A stretch of DNA of 64,000 nt from Craspedostauros australis. Lineage: Eukaryota > Bacillariophyta > Bacillariophyceae > Mastogloiales > Achnanthaceae. The notes under the pieces are model-generated. The model made no database searches. It had not been told where the DNA came from and worked only from the letters and a program-made list of their open reading frames with translations. The stretch spans positions 992,001 to 1,056,000 of the forward strand of contig JAMXDE010000016.1 in NCBI GenBank assembly GCA_026770025.1, written 5' to 3'. The translations under genes were made by a program, and so were the position numbers. Shown here piece by piece: positions 11,394 to 21,628 of this stretch. The stretch's first letter is position 1; each line of letters starts with the position of its first letter.

Positions 11394-12803
11394 ATGCAGG
11401 GCGCAACATCCACACGCGATGCGAGCGCGCACATGCGCAACGGCATCCCAAAGGCAAAGACAGTCAGCAATGACGCGTCTGTTTGCAGGATGTTGCGGGC
11501 GCTCGCAAGTGCGCAGGGCAACAACAAGACATCGCACCCTTCAGCAGCAACAGCTGACGAAGAGCCTCCAGCGGAACGTTCCGATCGCTGCACGGGGCAT
11601 TTCAGCGCACTGCTCGATGCGCAAGCCATTCGCGCTGGCGAGGCTAAAAAACAGAAACAGACCGCCAACACTTCGTCACGACAACTGCAAGCACTGTCGG
11701 ACACGAAATCAGCGCCAAAATCAAAAGCTTCGTTGCCATCTGCATTCTCCGATGCATGCAGTCTCTTCCGAGGAGGTGCGCAGATTGATGTGTTGGCGCT
11801 GTCGCCGCAACGTTCGAAAAAGCGTCGCGTTTCCGCCGGACCTCGAGCAAAAGATGCGGACAGGAAGGTCAACCCATCGCTATCGCAGGCTGAGACCAAA
11901 GGCGATGGTGCCCGTGCCATTGCAGTCGGGAAGGCCACGATGACTTCGCGCGTCGATCCGAATACGCGCGAAGGCGGTGCACCGAACAAGGTGAAAGTTG
12001 CAAAGCAACAGCCAGAAAGCAAGCCGGAGAACAGCAACAACAGTTCCGAACCAGCTGGAGAACGAAAGCAAAAGCAACAGGCTTCGTCGCGCACGGATCA
12101 GCCAGCAGGCCAGAAGCAAAAATCAACGAAGTCTTCCCATAGCAAAGGCAAAGGGAAGGGCAAACGAAGATCAAAAGAGCTGGACAGACTGCTCAACATG
12201 GATATGAGCGAAATGTCGGGCTTTCACGGTTGGCGAGAAATCAAGGAGGGTCATGTCGAGGAAGACGGCGGCGGTGGACGCAAGCGCCCTCGACGTAGGA
12301 GACGATCGACGGAAAGCACAGCGCAACCAGCTCAAGCATCCGATCCTGCCACCGACGAAGGCGCTGCCGGTGTTCCAAAGCCCGAGGCAGCAGCACCAGC
12401 GGCTGCGAAGGCACCTCCAACACCATCTGCTCCTACCAGCAGCGCAGCAAGCAGCGGACAAGGCAAGGGCCCCAAAAAGCATCCGATGCACACTTTCGGT
12501 GAAGGCTACTCCTGGATGCGAAATCCCATCAGCGCCTCCGACACCATCACACCGCAACCTGGCGAGGCTGCAAAACCAAAACGTAAGTCCAACAAGAGAT
12601 CTCAAGGCAAGCGCGTCAAGCTGGTGGGTGGTAAGAAGATGTACGAATTATCCACGATGGGCGGACCGCAGACGATCTACACGATGCTTCGAATTGGGAT
12701 CGATACCTTCGTCAAGAAGCTCGCTGCGAACTATGCGGAAGCAGGAGAAGGAGACGACGTCCATGCGGATACGGTGCAATCGAATGCGCAGCATTGGGCC
12801 TGA
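11394..12803 (+). CDS. Low-complexity basic protein, probably nuclear
   Basis: 469 residues, one exon, starting at the first ATG after an A/C-rich leader. Most of the protein is disordered: Ala/Ser/Lys/Gln-rich, with several basic clusters that could be nuclear localisation signals (KSKKRRV-like at about residues 140-146, KGKGKGKRRSK at about 255-265 and RKRPRRRRR at about 296-304). Two stretches look folded or conserved: a short one around residues 265-285, and the C-terminal 110 residues containing HTFGEGYSWMRNP and a final helical segment. I do not recognise a family. A chromatin or RNA-associated role is only a guess from composition. Confidence 0.7.
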   Translation: MQGATSTRDASAHMRNGIPKAKTVSNDASVCRMLRALASAQGNNKTSHPSAATADEEPPAERSDRCTGHFSALLDAQAIRAGEAKKQKQTANTSSRQLQALSDTKSAPKSKASLPSAFSDACSLFRGGAQIDVLALSPQRSKKRRVSAGPRAKDADRKVNPSLSQAETKGDGARAIAVGKATMTSRVDPNTREGGAPNKVKVAKQQPESKPENSNNSSEPAGERKQKQQASSRTDQPAGQKQKSTKSSHSKGKGKGKRRSKELDRLLNMDMSEMSGFHGWREIKEGHVEEDGGGGRKRPRRRRRSTESTAQPAQASDPATDEGAAGVPKPEAAAPAAAKAPPTPSAPTSSAASSGQGKGPKKHPMHTFGEGYSWMRNPISASDTITPQPGEAAKPKRKSNKRSQGKRVKLVGGKKMYELSTMGGPQTIYTMLRIGIDTFVKKLAANYAEAGEGDDVHADTVQSNAQHWA

Positions 12804-13419
12804 TTGCTGCCGTGTTGCCGGTGTCGCCGTGACATCGAATACTCTGCAGACTGGAGACGAGCTTGTCGAGTGCGCAAGTCCAGCAAGAGGACTCTTCAGC
12901 ATCAGATGTTGGCAGGTCGCAGAGCACTTCCACAGTGATTGTTCTTTGCACCGCTCTAAACATAAGTAATCTCGCTACTGCGTTGCTCACGATCGTCGCA
13001 ACTGCGCCGAGGGGGGGGGGGGAAAGACGGTAATTTTTCATTTCCCATGATAAGGCAACAACAGTTTCTTCCATAATCTACAGTCCAAAAGTCAAAAACC
13101 AAACTGAAAATTTGCCATCTTTCAGCCTTCTTCCTGTCAGTTGTTTGCACAATCATCCTGATTTATGCAAAACCCAGATTCGTGGCTCCATTTTTGACTT
13201 TTACACCCTGTCGCCTGATCGTGTGTGTTGTCCGGACATTCCTCATTGTCATGGCCAACTTGTGCTTCCTTCTACTCTCCCACTACCCACACAATGTCAT
13301 TCTTCTTGTGGTACAAATCAACCATTCAGTACTTCCTCGTTTGTTCCGACTATCATGAGCACACTACATCCACAATAGATTCTTCAAAGGTGTGTATCTA
13401 TTTCTCACGTGGTTGCTGC
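12804..13419. other. Intergenic, possible left end of mobile element
   Basis: This lies between the low-complexity protein gene and the stop of the 801-residue gene. It contains a run of 12 G (13011-13022), a candidate left edge of the mobile element, then AT-richer DNA without a gene. Confidence 0.4.
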
Positions 13420-16017
13420 TTAGTTTGTTGTGTCATGCTCGTTTCCGTCACTGCCTCCATTGTCACCCTGCCTCTCTCCATCTCCGGTCATGTCCATTGC
13501 CTCGTCAACATTCAATGGTGCCTCGTCAACATTCAATGGTGCCTCATCAACATTCAATGGTGCTTCATCAACATTCAATGGTGCTTCTGCAGCATTCAAT
13601 GGTGCTGTTGGGTCCTGCACTATCTCAACATCTTCGACCAAGGAGTAGTTGGTTGTTGGCCCATCCCCTCCGCCTTCAGGTTGGTTTGGCGCCTCCTGAC
13701 TGGTCATCTGAGCGCCTGCACTGCCTGCGGATTGCCTCACATTCTCTCCTTCCGGATTCTGATTCGTATTTACAGCTGTGGACCCCGCTGTGATGGTGGT
13801 TGTTGCAGTTGCAAGGTTGGTTGCTTCTGCTGCTGCTGCTCCCACCGCTGCTGCCTCTGTCAGTTTGTTGGCTTGGTCCGCAAGGACCAGCATTCCTTCA
13901 CATGGATCAACATCTCGTGTTGGTGGAGGAGACATCTGAGCTGTTGTTGTTGCCGATATTCCTTCCTCCCGTCCGTGCGGAAGGATCTGTCCTGTGCTGA
14001 GTTGCTGCGGATTCGTCGAGTGCATGTTGCCCGTCCCAGTCTGACCATTCTGCATCATTGCCGGGTGCTGGACTGATCCTGGGCCCTTTACGAAATACGG
14101 TCTGGTGAGGTCGTCCATTTTGTTGAAGACGCCATCAGGAAGGTTTCTGGCAGCCTCGTCAGAAGCTGTACCGCCAGTCACCACCATTCCCGGACGGCTC
14201 TGGTTGAGCTGTCCTTGCCGTCTCAGCTCTGCCCTTTCTCTGGCAGCCTGCTTTCGCAGTGCCACCCTCAGCTCAAGTTCGGCCACCCTCTCAACCTGGC
14301 ATTCGAGTTGGGCTTCCAACACCTGAGTCACCTGCGTCGTGACTGATTGATCGTCTCCATGAAGCATGTTGCGTGCTCCAAAGGTGCGGAGATTCTTTGT
14401 CGTTCTTGCCGATCGGAAGCGTGGTTGAATGCGGCTGCCCATTGGGCTCCTGGGTTGTAAGGGTTGTGGCCATGGGGTCACCTTCTGGGCATTGCTGGCA
14501 GATGGCGGGTTGCTGGAGTTGCTGTTGTTGTCCGTGTATTGGGGGATTCTGTGTGACTGTGAAGGTAGCATTTGTGACTTGGCCCCTTTGTCGATGGCAT
14601 TGGTTCCGCCTGAGTTGAAACCAAGTGCGTGCATTTTTGAAAACTTGCACGTCATTCCCACAGTCGTTGTCTTCTCCTTCACCCTCGTCGACAAGATGAG
14701 GACTTTACGTGGTTGCCCATTGTTGTCTGGCATCACATGATTGAGCCAGACAACGCCCCCCAGCGTGCCGCAAGCGGATGGGCAGAACATGGTGTCGATA
14801 GCAAAGGGCATCGGCACGAGCATTTCGCACCAGTGCCCCTTTGCAAAACCGGCCTTCTGCATTTGCAGGTCCTGTGCTTGTGCCTTCTGTGCTGCGTCGA
14901 CGAAGTGGGTCGCCTGAAGGTTGCAAATGGCCTTTGCAATACCCCCCTTTGCCCCAATGGCCACTGGAGGCCGATACTTCAGCACCACAAAGGGCCGAGG
15001 CACCCCACCCACTTCGCGATATTGAATGGTCAGCTGTGTATCCTGCTGGATGGTGGCTGCAGGCATGTAGAAGTCGATGCTGATCATCCGGAATGCCTCT
15101 CCCTTCGGCCTCCACAATTGCGTAGTGTAGAAGACGTCCACATGTGTTGGGACGGAAGAGAACTGGGCGACGCGAGAGTTCTCGGCCATGTCAAAGAAAT
15201 GACCATATCTTGCTGTCAGTGAGTTGTATGGTGGAGGGCCTGTCATGCCCACAACTTCAATGTCATCATCGAAGTCCATTTCTCGACCAAACACTGATGA
15301 AATTTCCTCGCCAAAGTCGCCCATGGCCCAGTCATCATTGAGGAAGGCAACATTTGGGACCGACCCATTGGTGCTTGATGCCATTTGCGAAGATGGGTTT
15401 TGATCCCCTTCTCCATGGCAGCTCTTGTCTGTGTTGGTGGCAGCGTTTTCGGAGAGTGCTGTCATTGTGGGTGTTGTTGTGGTTTCTGCGACGGCCTTTG
15501 CAGGAGGAGATTTCGAGGGCTTTGTGTTGTCGAAGCCCTCTGGCTCATCGATGGGGCGAAGATGCATGGCCAAGTTACCTGATGCGTCTGGATTGAAGCG
15601 TCCATTTGCTGCCAAAACCCTCACAAAAGCAAACAGATGAAGAGATCGAGTGGTTGCTTGTGAGTTGTGATGTGTTTGTGCAGCATGATCAAAGCAAAGT
15701 TTGAGGACAAGAAATGCAACAGGGCAATCGCCACCACCCCAAACGAATGTGTCCACCGAGTGGTCGGGCCCACACGTTGCCTGCATTGGAGTTGACTTAC
15801 CAAAGAAGATCTTGTTCTTCACGAGCGTTTTCTTCAGCATCACATACCCTTTGATGAAGTTCTTTGCTGGATACTTTGCGAGGGTCGGATACTTGTCTCG
15901 GATGTGGCGAGGCTCCCACATCCACAAGTTGGGATCAGCTGCAAGCTCACGGATGAGGAGCTTGGCGTCGACTCCCTTTTTCAAGAAGCGAGGGGCTCGT
16001 TTCCTTGGTGGCGTCAT
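13420..16017 (-). CDS. Transposon-associated protein of unknown function
   Basis: Two exons, 16017-15801 and 15608-13420, split codon at the junction (phase 1); 801 residues. The intron has GTAAGT at the donor and TTTTGGCAG at the acceptor. The N-terminus is basic (MTPPRKRAPRF). Exon 1 encodes a compact Trp/Tyr/Lys-rich domain (about residues 10-72) that could bind DNA, though no Myb/SANT signature is clear. A folded domain spans about residues 170-400, rich in aromatic and hydrophobic residues. A coiled coil of Arg/Glu/Ala/Leu follows at about 500-540, then an acidic disordered tail with five 7-residue APLNVDE-type repeats. It starts on the far side of the repeat array from the transposase gene, so it is probably that element's second gene. 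Codon use looks ordinary for the window. Confidence 0.75.
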   Translation of the reverse strand: MTPPRKRAPRFLKKGVDAKLLIRELAADPNLWMWEPRHIRDKYPTLAKYPAKNFIKGYVMLKKTLVKNKIFFGKSTPMQATCGPDHSVDTFVWGGGDCPVAFLVLKLCFDHAAQTHHNSQATTRSLHLFAFVRVLAANGRFNPDASGNLAMHLRPIDEPEGFDNTKPSKSPPAKAVAETTTTPTMTALSENAATNTDKSCHGEGDQNPSSQMASSTNGSVPNVAFLNDDWAMGDFGEEISSVFGREMDFDDDIEVVGMTGPPPYNSLTARYGHFFDMAENSRVAQFSSVPTHVDVFYTTQLWRPKGEAFRMISIDFYMPAATIQQDTQLTIQYREVGGVPRPFVVLKYRPPVAIGAKGGIAKAICNLQATHFVDAAQKAQAQDLQMQKAGFAKGHWCEMLVPMPFAIDTMFCPSACGTLGGVVWLNHVMPDNNGQPRKVLILSTRVKEKTTTVGMTCKFSKMHALGFNSGGTNAIDKGAKSQMLPSQSHRIPQYTDNNSNSSNPPSASNAQKVTPWPQPLQPRSPMGSRIQPRFRSARTTKNLRTFGARNMLHGDDQSVTTQVTQVLEAQLECQVERVAELELRVALRKQAARERAELRRQGQLNQSRPGMVVTGGTASDEAARNLPDGVFNKMDDLTRPYFVKGPGSVQHPAMMQNGQTGTGNMHSTNPQQLSTGQILPHGREEGISATTTAQMSPPPTRDVDPCEGMLVLADQANKLTEAAAVGAAAAEATNLATATTTITAGSTAVNTNQNPEGENVRQSAGSAGAQMTSQEAPNQPEGGGDGPTTNYSLVEDVEIVQDPTAPLNAAEAPLNVDEAPLNVDEAPLNVDEAPLNVDEAMDMTGDGERQGDNGGSDGNEHDTTN
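13498..13602 (-). repeat. 21-nt in-frame tandem repeat, 5 copies
   Basis: Five contiguous 21-nt units near the 3' end of the 801-residue gene encode a seven-residue repeat (A-P-L-N-V-D-E, the first copy altered). The unit length keeps the frame, so this is a coding minisatellite. Confidence 0.9.
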
Positions 16018-16600
16018 GATCGGTGGTTGGTTGTGTTTCTGATTTGTGTGACAAAGGGCACCTCTGCTCAACTCAAGGCTCCATTGAAGTGCACCTGCAA
16101 GAGAGCAGCAGTGTTTGGCGCAATGGATGTGTGTACGTTGGCGTGATGCGGTTTGTGTCGTCCTCATTTGCAGAGTTGGCCATGGGGTGCTGCTGTGTGG
16201 TTGCCAAGGACATGGAAGATGCTGTGCTTTGCAACGAGCAAACAACCATCGCAGCAATTTCTTGCCGACGACGCATTACATGCGCTGGTGACGCGTGTTG
16301 GTGTCTTGCACACACACGTACAACGATTGTAGTTCGCGGCCATCTGAACATCAGAAAAGAAATGTCAAGAGATGCTTGCATTGGCTTGAAGTGTTTTTTG
16401 TGTTCCTGTCCGTGGCGAAAGACACCGGTGCCCAAGAATGGTGTACTGTTCCCCGTACAAACTGTAACAATGGCCGATGTCAAAGGGGCGTAACCAAGTT
16501 GCTGCAAGCGCGAAAAGTCATTCGCGGGATGGCGACAACGCGAAGGAGGGCCAATGTTCGTCTTCGGAACCACAATGTGTAGGTACAGCATCGGTCCTTC

Positions 16601-16960
16601 ATTCACAAGGCACTTTTTACGCTTGCGTTGAAAGCGTACTTGGTCCTACGGTGACAACGCACTTTTTGCGCTTCTGTTAAAGGCATAATCGGTCCTACGA
16701 TCACAACGCACTTTTGCGCTTCTGGTAAAGGCATACTTGGTCCTACGATCACAACGCACTTTTGCGCTTCTGTTAAAGGCATACTTGGTCCTATGATCAT
16801 AACGCACTTTTGCGCTTCTGTTAAATGCATAATCGGTCCTACAATCATAACGCACTTTTGCGCTTCTGTTAAAGGCATACTTGGTCCTACGATCATAACG
16901 CACTTTTGCGCTTCTGTTAAAGGCATACTTGGTCCTACGATCATAACGCAATATTTGAGT
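16601..16960. repeat. 48-nt tandem repeat array
   Basis: Units beginning GGTCCTACGATCACAACGC start at about 16642, 16691, 16739, 16787, 16835, 16883 and 16931, a 48-nt period, with a more degenerate unit before them. The copies differ at only a few positions, so expansion is recent. Because 48 is a multiple of 3, chance frames run through the array on the minus strand; I do not count these as genes. Confidence 0.9.
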
Positions 16961-16999
16961 GTATGGAGCGCGGGAAAGGATGAATTAACGTCTATGCCG

Positions 17000-18090
17000 G
17001 GTTCACAAGGGCTAATTTGGCCTTATGAATCACTTTTTGAGGGTGAAAATTGCGTTATGACCACTCCATAAGGGCAATATTCACCGTTTGGATTGGTGTC
17101 ATGAAGCACTTAAAATGATGCCTGTGTGATAAGGAATATATTGGACTTACGAATACGGCGTGTTGGTCACATTGGATAGGCATAGTGCTTCATATTGAGT
17201 CGAAGTAGTCGTAACATCCAATTCAGTCTTATGACGGCTCCATAGTGTCGAAAACACCTCTATGGATAGAATTATAAGCGCTGTTTTGGCCTTATGGACG
17301 GCTTCAAAAGCACTATTTGCGTCTTATGCATAACTGCTGTGAGGACGAAACAAAATTGAGTCTATGTTGTAAGACTCATCGCGTCCTTATGGATAGCGCA
17401 TAAGGGTCAGAAATGCATCTGATTCTGGCCCATAGCCGCCAATATTGCTTTAACGCGGGCTTATAAGGGCAGATTTGCACCTATGTTTATGTGATAGGCG
17501 CAGTTTAATCCATATGAATAGCACCATAAGAACAAATCTTATCCGGTAGAGAATGCTCTATGAACATAAGCAGATGGCTTATGCGGATAAGAAATAATCT
17601 TATCCGGTAGAGAATGCTCTATGAACATAAGCAGATGGCTTATGCGGATAAGAAATAATCTTATCCGGTAGTGAATGCTCTATGAACTAAGCAGATGGCT
17701 TATACGGATAAGAAATAATCTTATCCGGTAGTGAATGCTCTATGAACCAAATGGAGGGCTTGTATGGATAAGAACTGATCTGTGCTATTGATAGATCTGT
17801 GCCATTGATAAACGCTCTTTCCACCCAATGGAGGGCTTGTATGGATAAGAACTAATCTGTGCTGTTGATAAACGCTTTTTGAACCAAATGGAGGGCTTGT
17901 ATGAATCGGAACGCTCCTGTGTCATTGATAAACGCTCTTTCCACTAAATGGAGGGCTTGTACGGACAAGAACGAATCTGTCCCTGTCATGAACACTGTTG
18001 GAACCAAATGGAGGGCTTGTATGGATTGGAACACTCCTGTGTCATTGATAAACTATGTTTCAACCAAATGGATGGCTTGCGCGGAAAGGG
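17000..18090. repeat. Diverging ~60-nt repeats with CTTAT/ATAAG cores
   Basis: At 17520-17770 about four units of 60-61 nt contain CTTATCCGG, TATGAACATAAG and GGCTTATGCGGATAAG. From about 17749 to 18090 a related 60-nt unit (AATGGAGGGCTTGTATGGAT ...) repeats six times, starting near 17749, 17826, 17886, 17946, 18006 and 18066. The two unit types align to each other (GGCTT, GGATAAGAA, AATCT, GATAA, TGAAC at matching places). 17000-17520 shows older copies with scattered CATAAGGG and CTTATGG motifs. The core is partly palindromic, as expected of a protein binding site. Confidence 0.8.
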
Positions 18091-18609
18091 ACTGAATATG
18101 TATCCATGTCATAAGCCTCGATTTGTCTTACGGACACCTTGCATGGATGTTCGTGAATGATGTCGATCCCAGTGAGTGTTCTGTGGAATGTCTGAGGAAG
18201 CCGAGGAACATGACCCAAGACCAACTCGCGTTGAGAGAACAGCGCGCGAATACTCCCACCAGCCAACAGATCGTGGAGACAAACACGGAAATCTTTGTGT
18301 TCTGCATCACCGTGTATTGCAAGTGATTGCTGTGCAATGCAGCAAATGGCGGACTCTGCTTCTCGAGATGTCAGCATCAATGTGCGATGGCCATCGGCTG
18401 CACCTCGACAGCAACTCACATGCCGCCTGATGCCAACAAAGTATTGGCGTCAACAACAACTACGGCCAACAATCACACGCAAGCAACCGAATCAACTACT
18501 TCTCACAATACCTGCCCACGACAGTATCCGATCCACCATCAAGCCAACATCCAATCCACTACATTGCGCATCAACTTGCTCCACCTCGCAATGACTCATT
18601 CAGAAGACG

Positions 18610-19819
18610 ATGGAGGTTGAGATTGCCCACTCTGGTATGCAAATTGTGGGTCGCAACGTGGACATGCTCACTTGCATGGAGCAACCCCCATGGCTCACCA
18701 CCCTTTTCCGCAGGACGTATGGGACCAGCATCGCAGTGGCTTCTGCAGTATGGACAGCACTGACACAAGACGGGCTGCTACCAGGCAACACCACAATCAA
18801 CCACATGCTTGGTGCACTCGTGTTCCTGAAGCAATACGTTCCATGGGAGATTCTTTCAGTGATGCTGAATAGGGATCGCAGAACATTAATGAAGTGGACA
18901 TGGATTGTTTTGGAAGGCATTGCACGACTGAGCAGAACAAAGGTGAGTGAACTTGGTGCTGTGTGCGGAGATGACTTGAATGCGTGTGCTTGCCTGACAT
19001 GCCTCACATCCCTTGCACATGCTCAAGTTCCTTTTTGTATCACTGCAGATCAGAATAGAGGAACGAAAGAATGGCAGTGTTGGTCACAACACTGTTTTCA
19101 TGTCCGTGGATGGCACCGACTTTCGGATTGTGGAGCCCAATCCTTTCAACACAGATTGGTACTCTCACAAATTCAATGGGGCAGGCCTCAGATACGAGAC
19201 TGGTGTGTGCATTCAGACTGGCCATCTTGTTTGGGTTGAGGGTCCATTTCCATGTGGGGAGTGGAATGATGTAACCATTTTTCGACGCAAGCTGAGGCAG
19301 GAACTGGACGAAGGGGAGCAGGTGATTGCGGATCAAGGCTACAGGGGTGAGCCTTCGTGTTGCATTGAGAGGACCAGATACAATGGAGTGATACGTGCAA
19401 GGCACGAAACAGTTCACAAACGCTTCAAAAACTGGAAGTGCTTGCGGGTGGAGTGGCGGCACCAACTTTGCAAACACCAATTGGCAATGTATGCCATCGC
19501 AGCTATCACACAATTCGAACTGCAGGATGAAAATCCTTTGTTTGACCTGCAGGAGACCATGGCGGATATCAGGGAAATGGAGAATTGGGTGGCATCACTG
19601 GCGCCCCCCTCAGGAGCAGCCGCCTCACGGGAGGTGGATATGGAGGAAATGGTGGAGGAAGCAGCCAGAAGCGACAAGAGCAAAAGCACAACGAGCGAGG
19701 GCATGGACGACAGCACAACAAGCGAGGGCATGAGTGGCAGCACAACAAGTGGGAGCGTCAGCAGCAGCCCGACGAGTGGCAGTGCAAGCAGCGATGACAG
19801 CAGCTCTGGACGGGAGTGA
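18610..19819 (+). CDS. DDE transposase, PIF/Harbinger (DDE_Tnp_4) type
   Basis: Two exons, 18610-18942 and 19049-19819, phase 0; 367 residues. Residues 1-111 form the helical N-terminal part. Exon 2 carries the nuclease fold: first Asp in SVDGTDFRI, second Asp in VIADQGYRG and Glu in RARHETVHKRFKNW, in the order and context of DDE_Tnp_4 endonucleases (HARBI1 relatives). YSHKFNGAGLRYE and the GPFPCGEWND segment are also typical of this group. The last 50 residues are a Ser/Thr/Gly-rich repetitive tail. All three catalytic residues and the frame are intact, so the enzyme could be active. The intron has GTGAGT and CTGCAG ends. It faces away from the 801-residue gene. Confidence 0.93.
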
Positions 19820-21430
19820 GCCGTCTGGTGCATAATATAATTTTCTCACATAGTCCCTACCTCAATCTCGTATCGTTCATCTGGTGTTGCACAAGTAGCT
19901 GCGTTGTTGTTTGTCATTTGCGTTGGTGCTACCCGCAATGGAGTTTGTTGTGGCTGTCAGTGAATTGCGGAAGAGCGTGCATGCATGTGCGAGCACCCAT
20001 GCTGTGAGAAGGAAAACGGAAAACAACACTGGCGCCTCCAAAGAAAAGACTACAACAACCATGTAGCACGAATGGCCAACACAACACTGTTATGGTTTCA
20101 CAACACAATGCATGTTTAGCTGTTCACTGCAATGCACCTTGCTTGAGGGTGGCATGTAGATAATGCGGATGTACGAAAAGGAGCATGGCATCCCCACCAG
20201 CTTCGGAGTGTTTTGCGTTGCCTAGAAGGTCGACACTAAAATGCCCCACTGTATGTTGATGATCTCAACAGAACTGACAATACGAGCATGCACATGAACC
20301 TCATTCCCAACAACAAGGATAGTCATTGACATGTCAACGAAGGAACGAACGGCTGTACCAACACACCTGACAACAACAAAAGAAGGACACCAAAATCCAG
20401 AGAGACGGTGTGGACAGAATCACCTCCGTTGCAATCCTACCATGGCGGTCCTGGTCATCCGGAAACCAGGACAAGGAGTGCAAGCAAATGGACAGTTTTG
20501 TGCATGGAGGGAATGCAGCCACCCACAGGAAGCCCCTTGTTCGATCTGCATGATGGGCGAACACAACGTGTATCGAACACAAATTGAGGCATACAACGAA
20601 CTATAGCCAAGCATTCCATTGTTGCTGTGGCACAGTGGCAACCAAGCAACTAATTCACCGGACATCATTGCTGGTGCAGGAAGAACTGTTCGAAGAGATG
20701 AATTCCAGTTGCATCGCATACAGGAGCCACCCATGGACGAAACACTGTTGCAGTGGTGATGTTGGTGTACCTGTTGTTGTTGTTATTGTTGTGGTTGTGG
20801 TTGTGGTTGTGATTGTGATTGTAACAGGAACGAAGTGCTCTGTGGAGCAATGATCTCTGTGGAGAGTGTTGGGGTTGTGAGTTTTGTGTGCTCTGCGCTG
20901 GCCCAAGACAGCAGCCTTGTTTTGCGCGGACCGGAGACGAAAACACGCTCAGCAAACACCGACACAGTGTAAAGTGGGGAAATGGAGCAATGACGAAGAG
21001 CGAAAGCAACTCGGGCGAATTTTGGGGGGAAAGCACCAATTATCCAAAAAAGAACGAAAATGCCATATTATTCCGTCGAGGATAAGAACTAGGCGGAAAC
21101 AAGCGATTTATGACTTAAACGCTATGAAATAGAGCCAATTATTGCATTTTGAACTGCCCCCCGAGAAGCCATGGAAGCAGAGCTGCTATTCGTAAGAGTA
21201 CGCACTATTGTCACATCTCTGTCGACGTTCGCGCTCGAAATCGGAGTTCCGGTGCGTACTCTACATTGGGATGAACGAAGTGAAGGAAATGGAAGGAATT
21301 CTGGCAATCACGAGTGAGAAAGTGTTTCTTCATGACAAGAAAGTTGACAAACCGCATCAAACAGACATCAAATGGGTGGTGTGGATGCACAGCACAAGTG
21401 TCCGCAAAGTGAAGGAACTCGTGCAATTGC
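19820..21430. other. Right flank of element and promoter of GH26 gene
   Basis: After the transposase stop there are short frames only. 20331-20606 (entered separately) is the best of them. A (GTT/GTG)n run lies at about 20770-20825. The candidate right edge of the element is the C-run at 21157-21162. The last 270 bases should hold the promoter of the GH26-like gene. Confidence 0.4.
20331..20606 (+). CDS. Possible small Cys-containing protein
   Basis: A 91-residue frame inside the putative element, 3' of the transposase. It has seven Cys, including a C-x4-C-x6-C-x2-C arrangement in the second half, and ends in a helical stretch. The spacing recalls small zinc-binding modules but fits no family I know. 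The opposite strand is also open here, so coding status is uncertain. Confidence 0.25.
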   Translation: MSTKERTAVPTHLTTTKEGHQNPERRCGQNHLRCNPTMAVLVIRKPGQGVQANGQFCAWRECSHPQEAPCSICMMGEHNVYRTQIEAYNEL

Positions 21431-21628
21431 ATGGAGAAGAAGATCCTCTTGTGCCTATCTTTGTGTCTCTTCGTCACGATGGCAGACAGCACCTTCACAA
21501 ACAGGAGCGCCTTCACAAACGGCAACGCCTCTGACAACACGGACAATAATCATAAAAGATCACAAACAGCAGCAAAGGCAAGAGCAGATACTCTATCCAA
21601 CTCAACAGCAAAAGCAAGAGCAAGATGA
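21431..21628 (+). other. Signal-peptide frame just upstream of the GH26 domain
   Basis: A 65-residue frame starting with a good signal peptide (MEKKILLCLSLCLFVTMA), followed by Asn/Thr/Ser-rich sequence. It overlaps the start of the GH26 frame by a few bases but is in a different frame. It may be the true N-terminus of the GH26-like protein joined by an unusual small intron, or separated from it by a frame error. I could not find a convincing splice pair. Confidence 0.4.

Larger units (their letters stand above)
16018..18609. other. Divergent control region filled with repeats
   Basis: This is the space between the starts of the two head-to-head genes. 16018-16600 is the upstream flank of the 801-residue gene. 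16601-18090 is tandem and degenerate repeat DNA (entered separately). 18091-18609 is unique, A/C-rich towards its end, and probably the transposase leader. Both promoters must lie here. Confidence 0.6.
13012..21162. mobile_element. Candidate PIF/Harbinger-like DNA transposon
   Basis: The block holds a DDE transposase gene (plus strand) and an 801-residue gene (minus strand) facing away from each other across about 1.5 kb of tandem repeats. PIF/Harbinger elements normally carry a DDE transposase and a second gene for a Myb-like DNA-binding protein, and make 3-bp target duplications. The proposed edges are a G-run preceded by GAG (GAG 13009-13011) and a C-run followed by GAG (C6 21157-21162, GAG 21163-21165). 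The inverted similarity beyond the G/C runs is poor and the usual target is TWA, so the boundaries are weak inference. That the region is transposon-derived is well supported by the transposase. Confidence 0.5.

Noticed and set aside
16603-16951. Repetitive minus-strand frames of about 100 residues
   Set aside because: They exist only because the 48-nt unit is a multiple of three; two frames are open at once over the same repeats and neither has a start context.
16601-18090. CRISPR-like regularly spaced repeats
   Set aside because: The units are contiguous and similar over their full length, with no unique spacers and no cas genes; the genome is eukaryotic.
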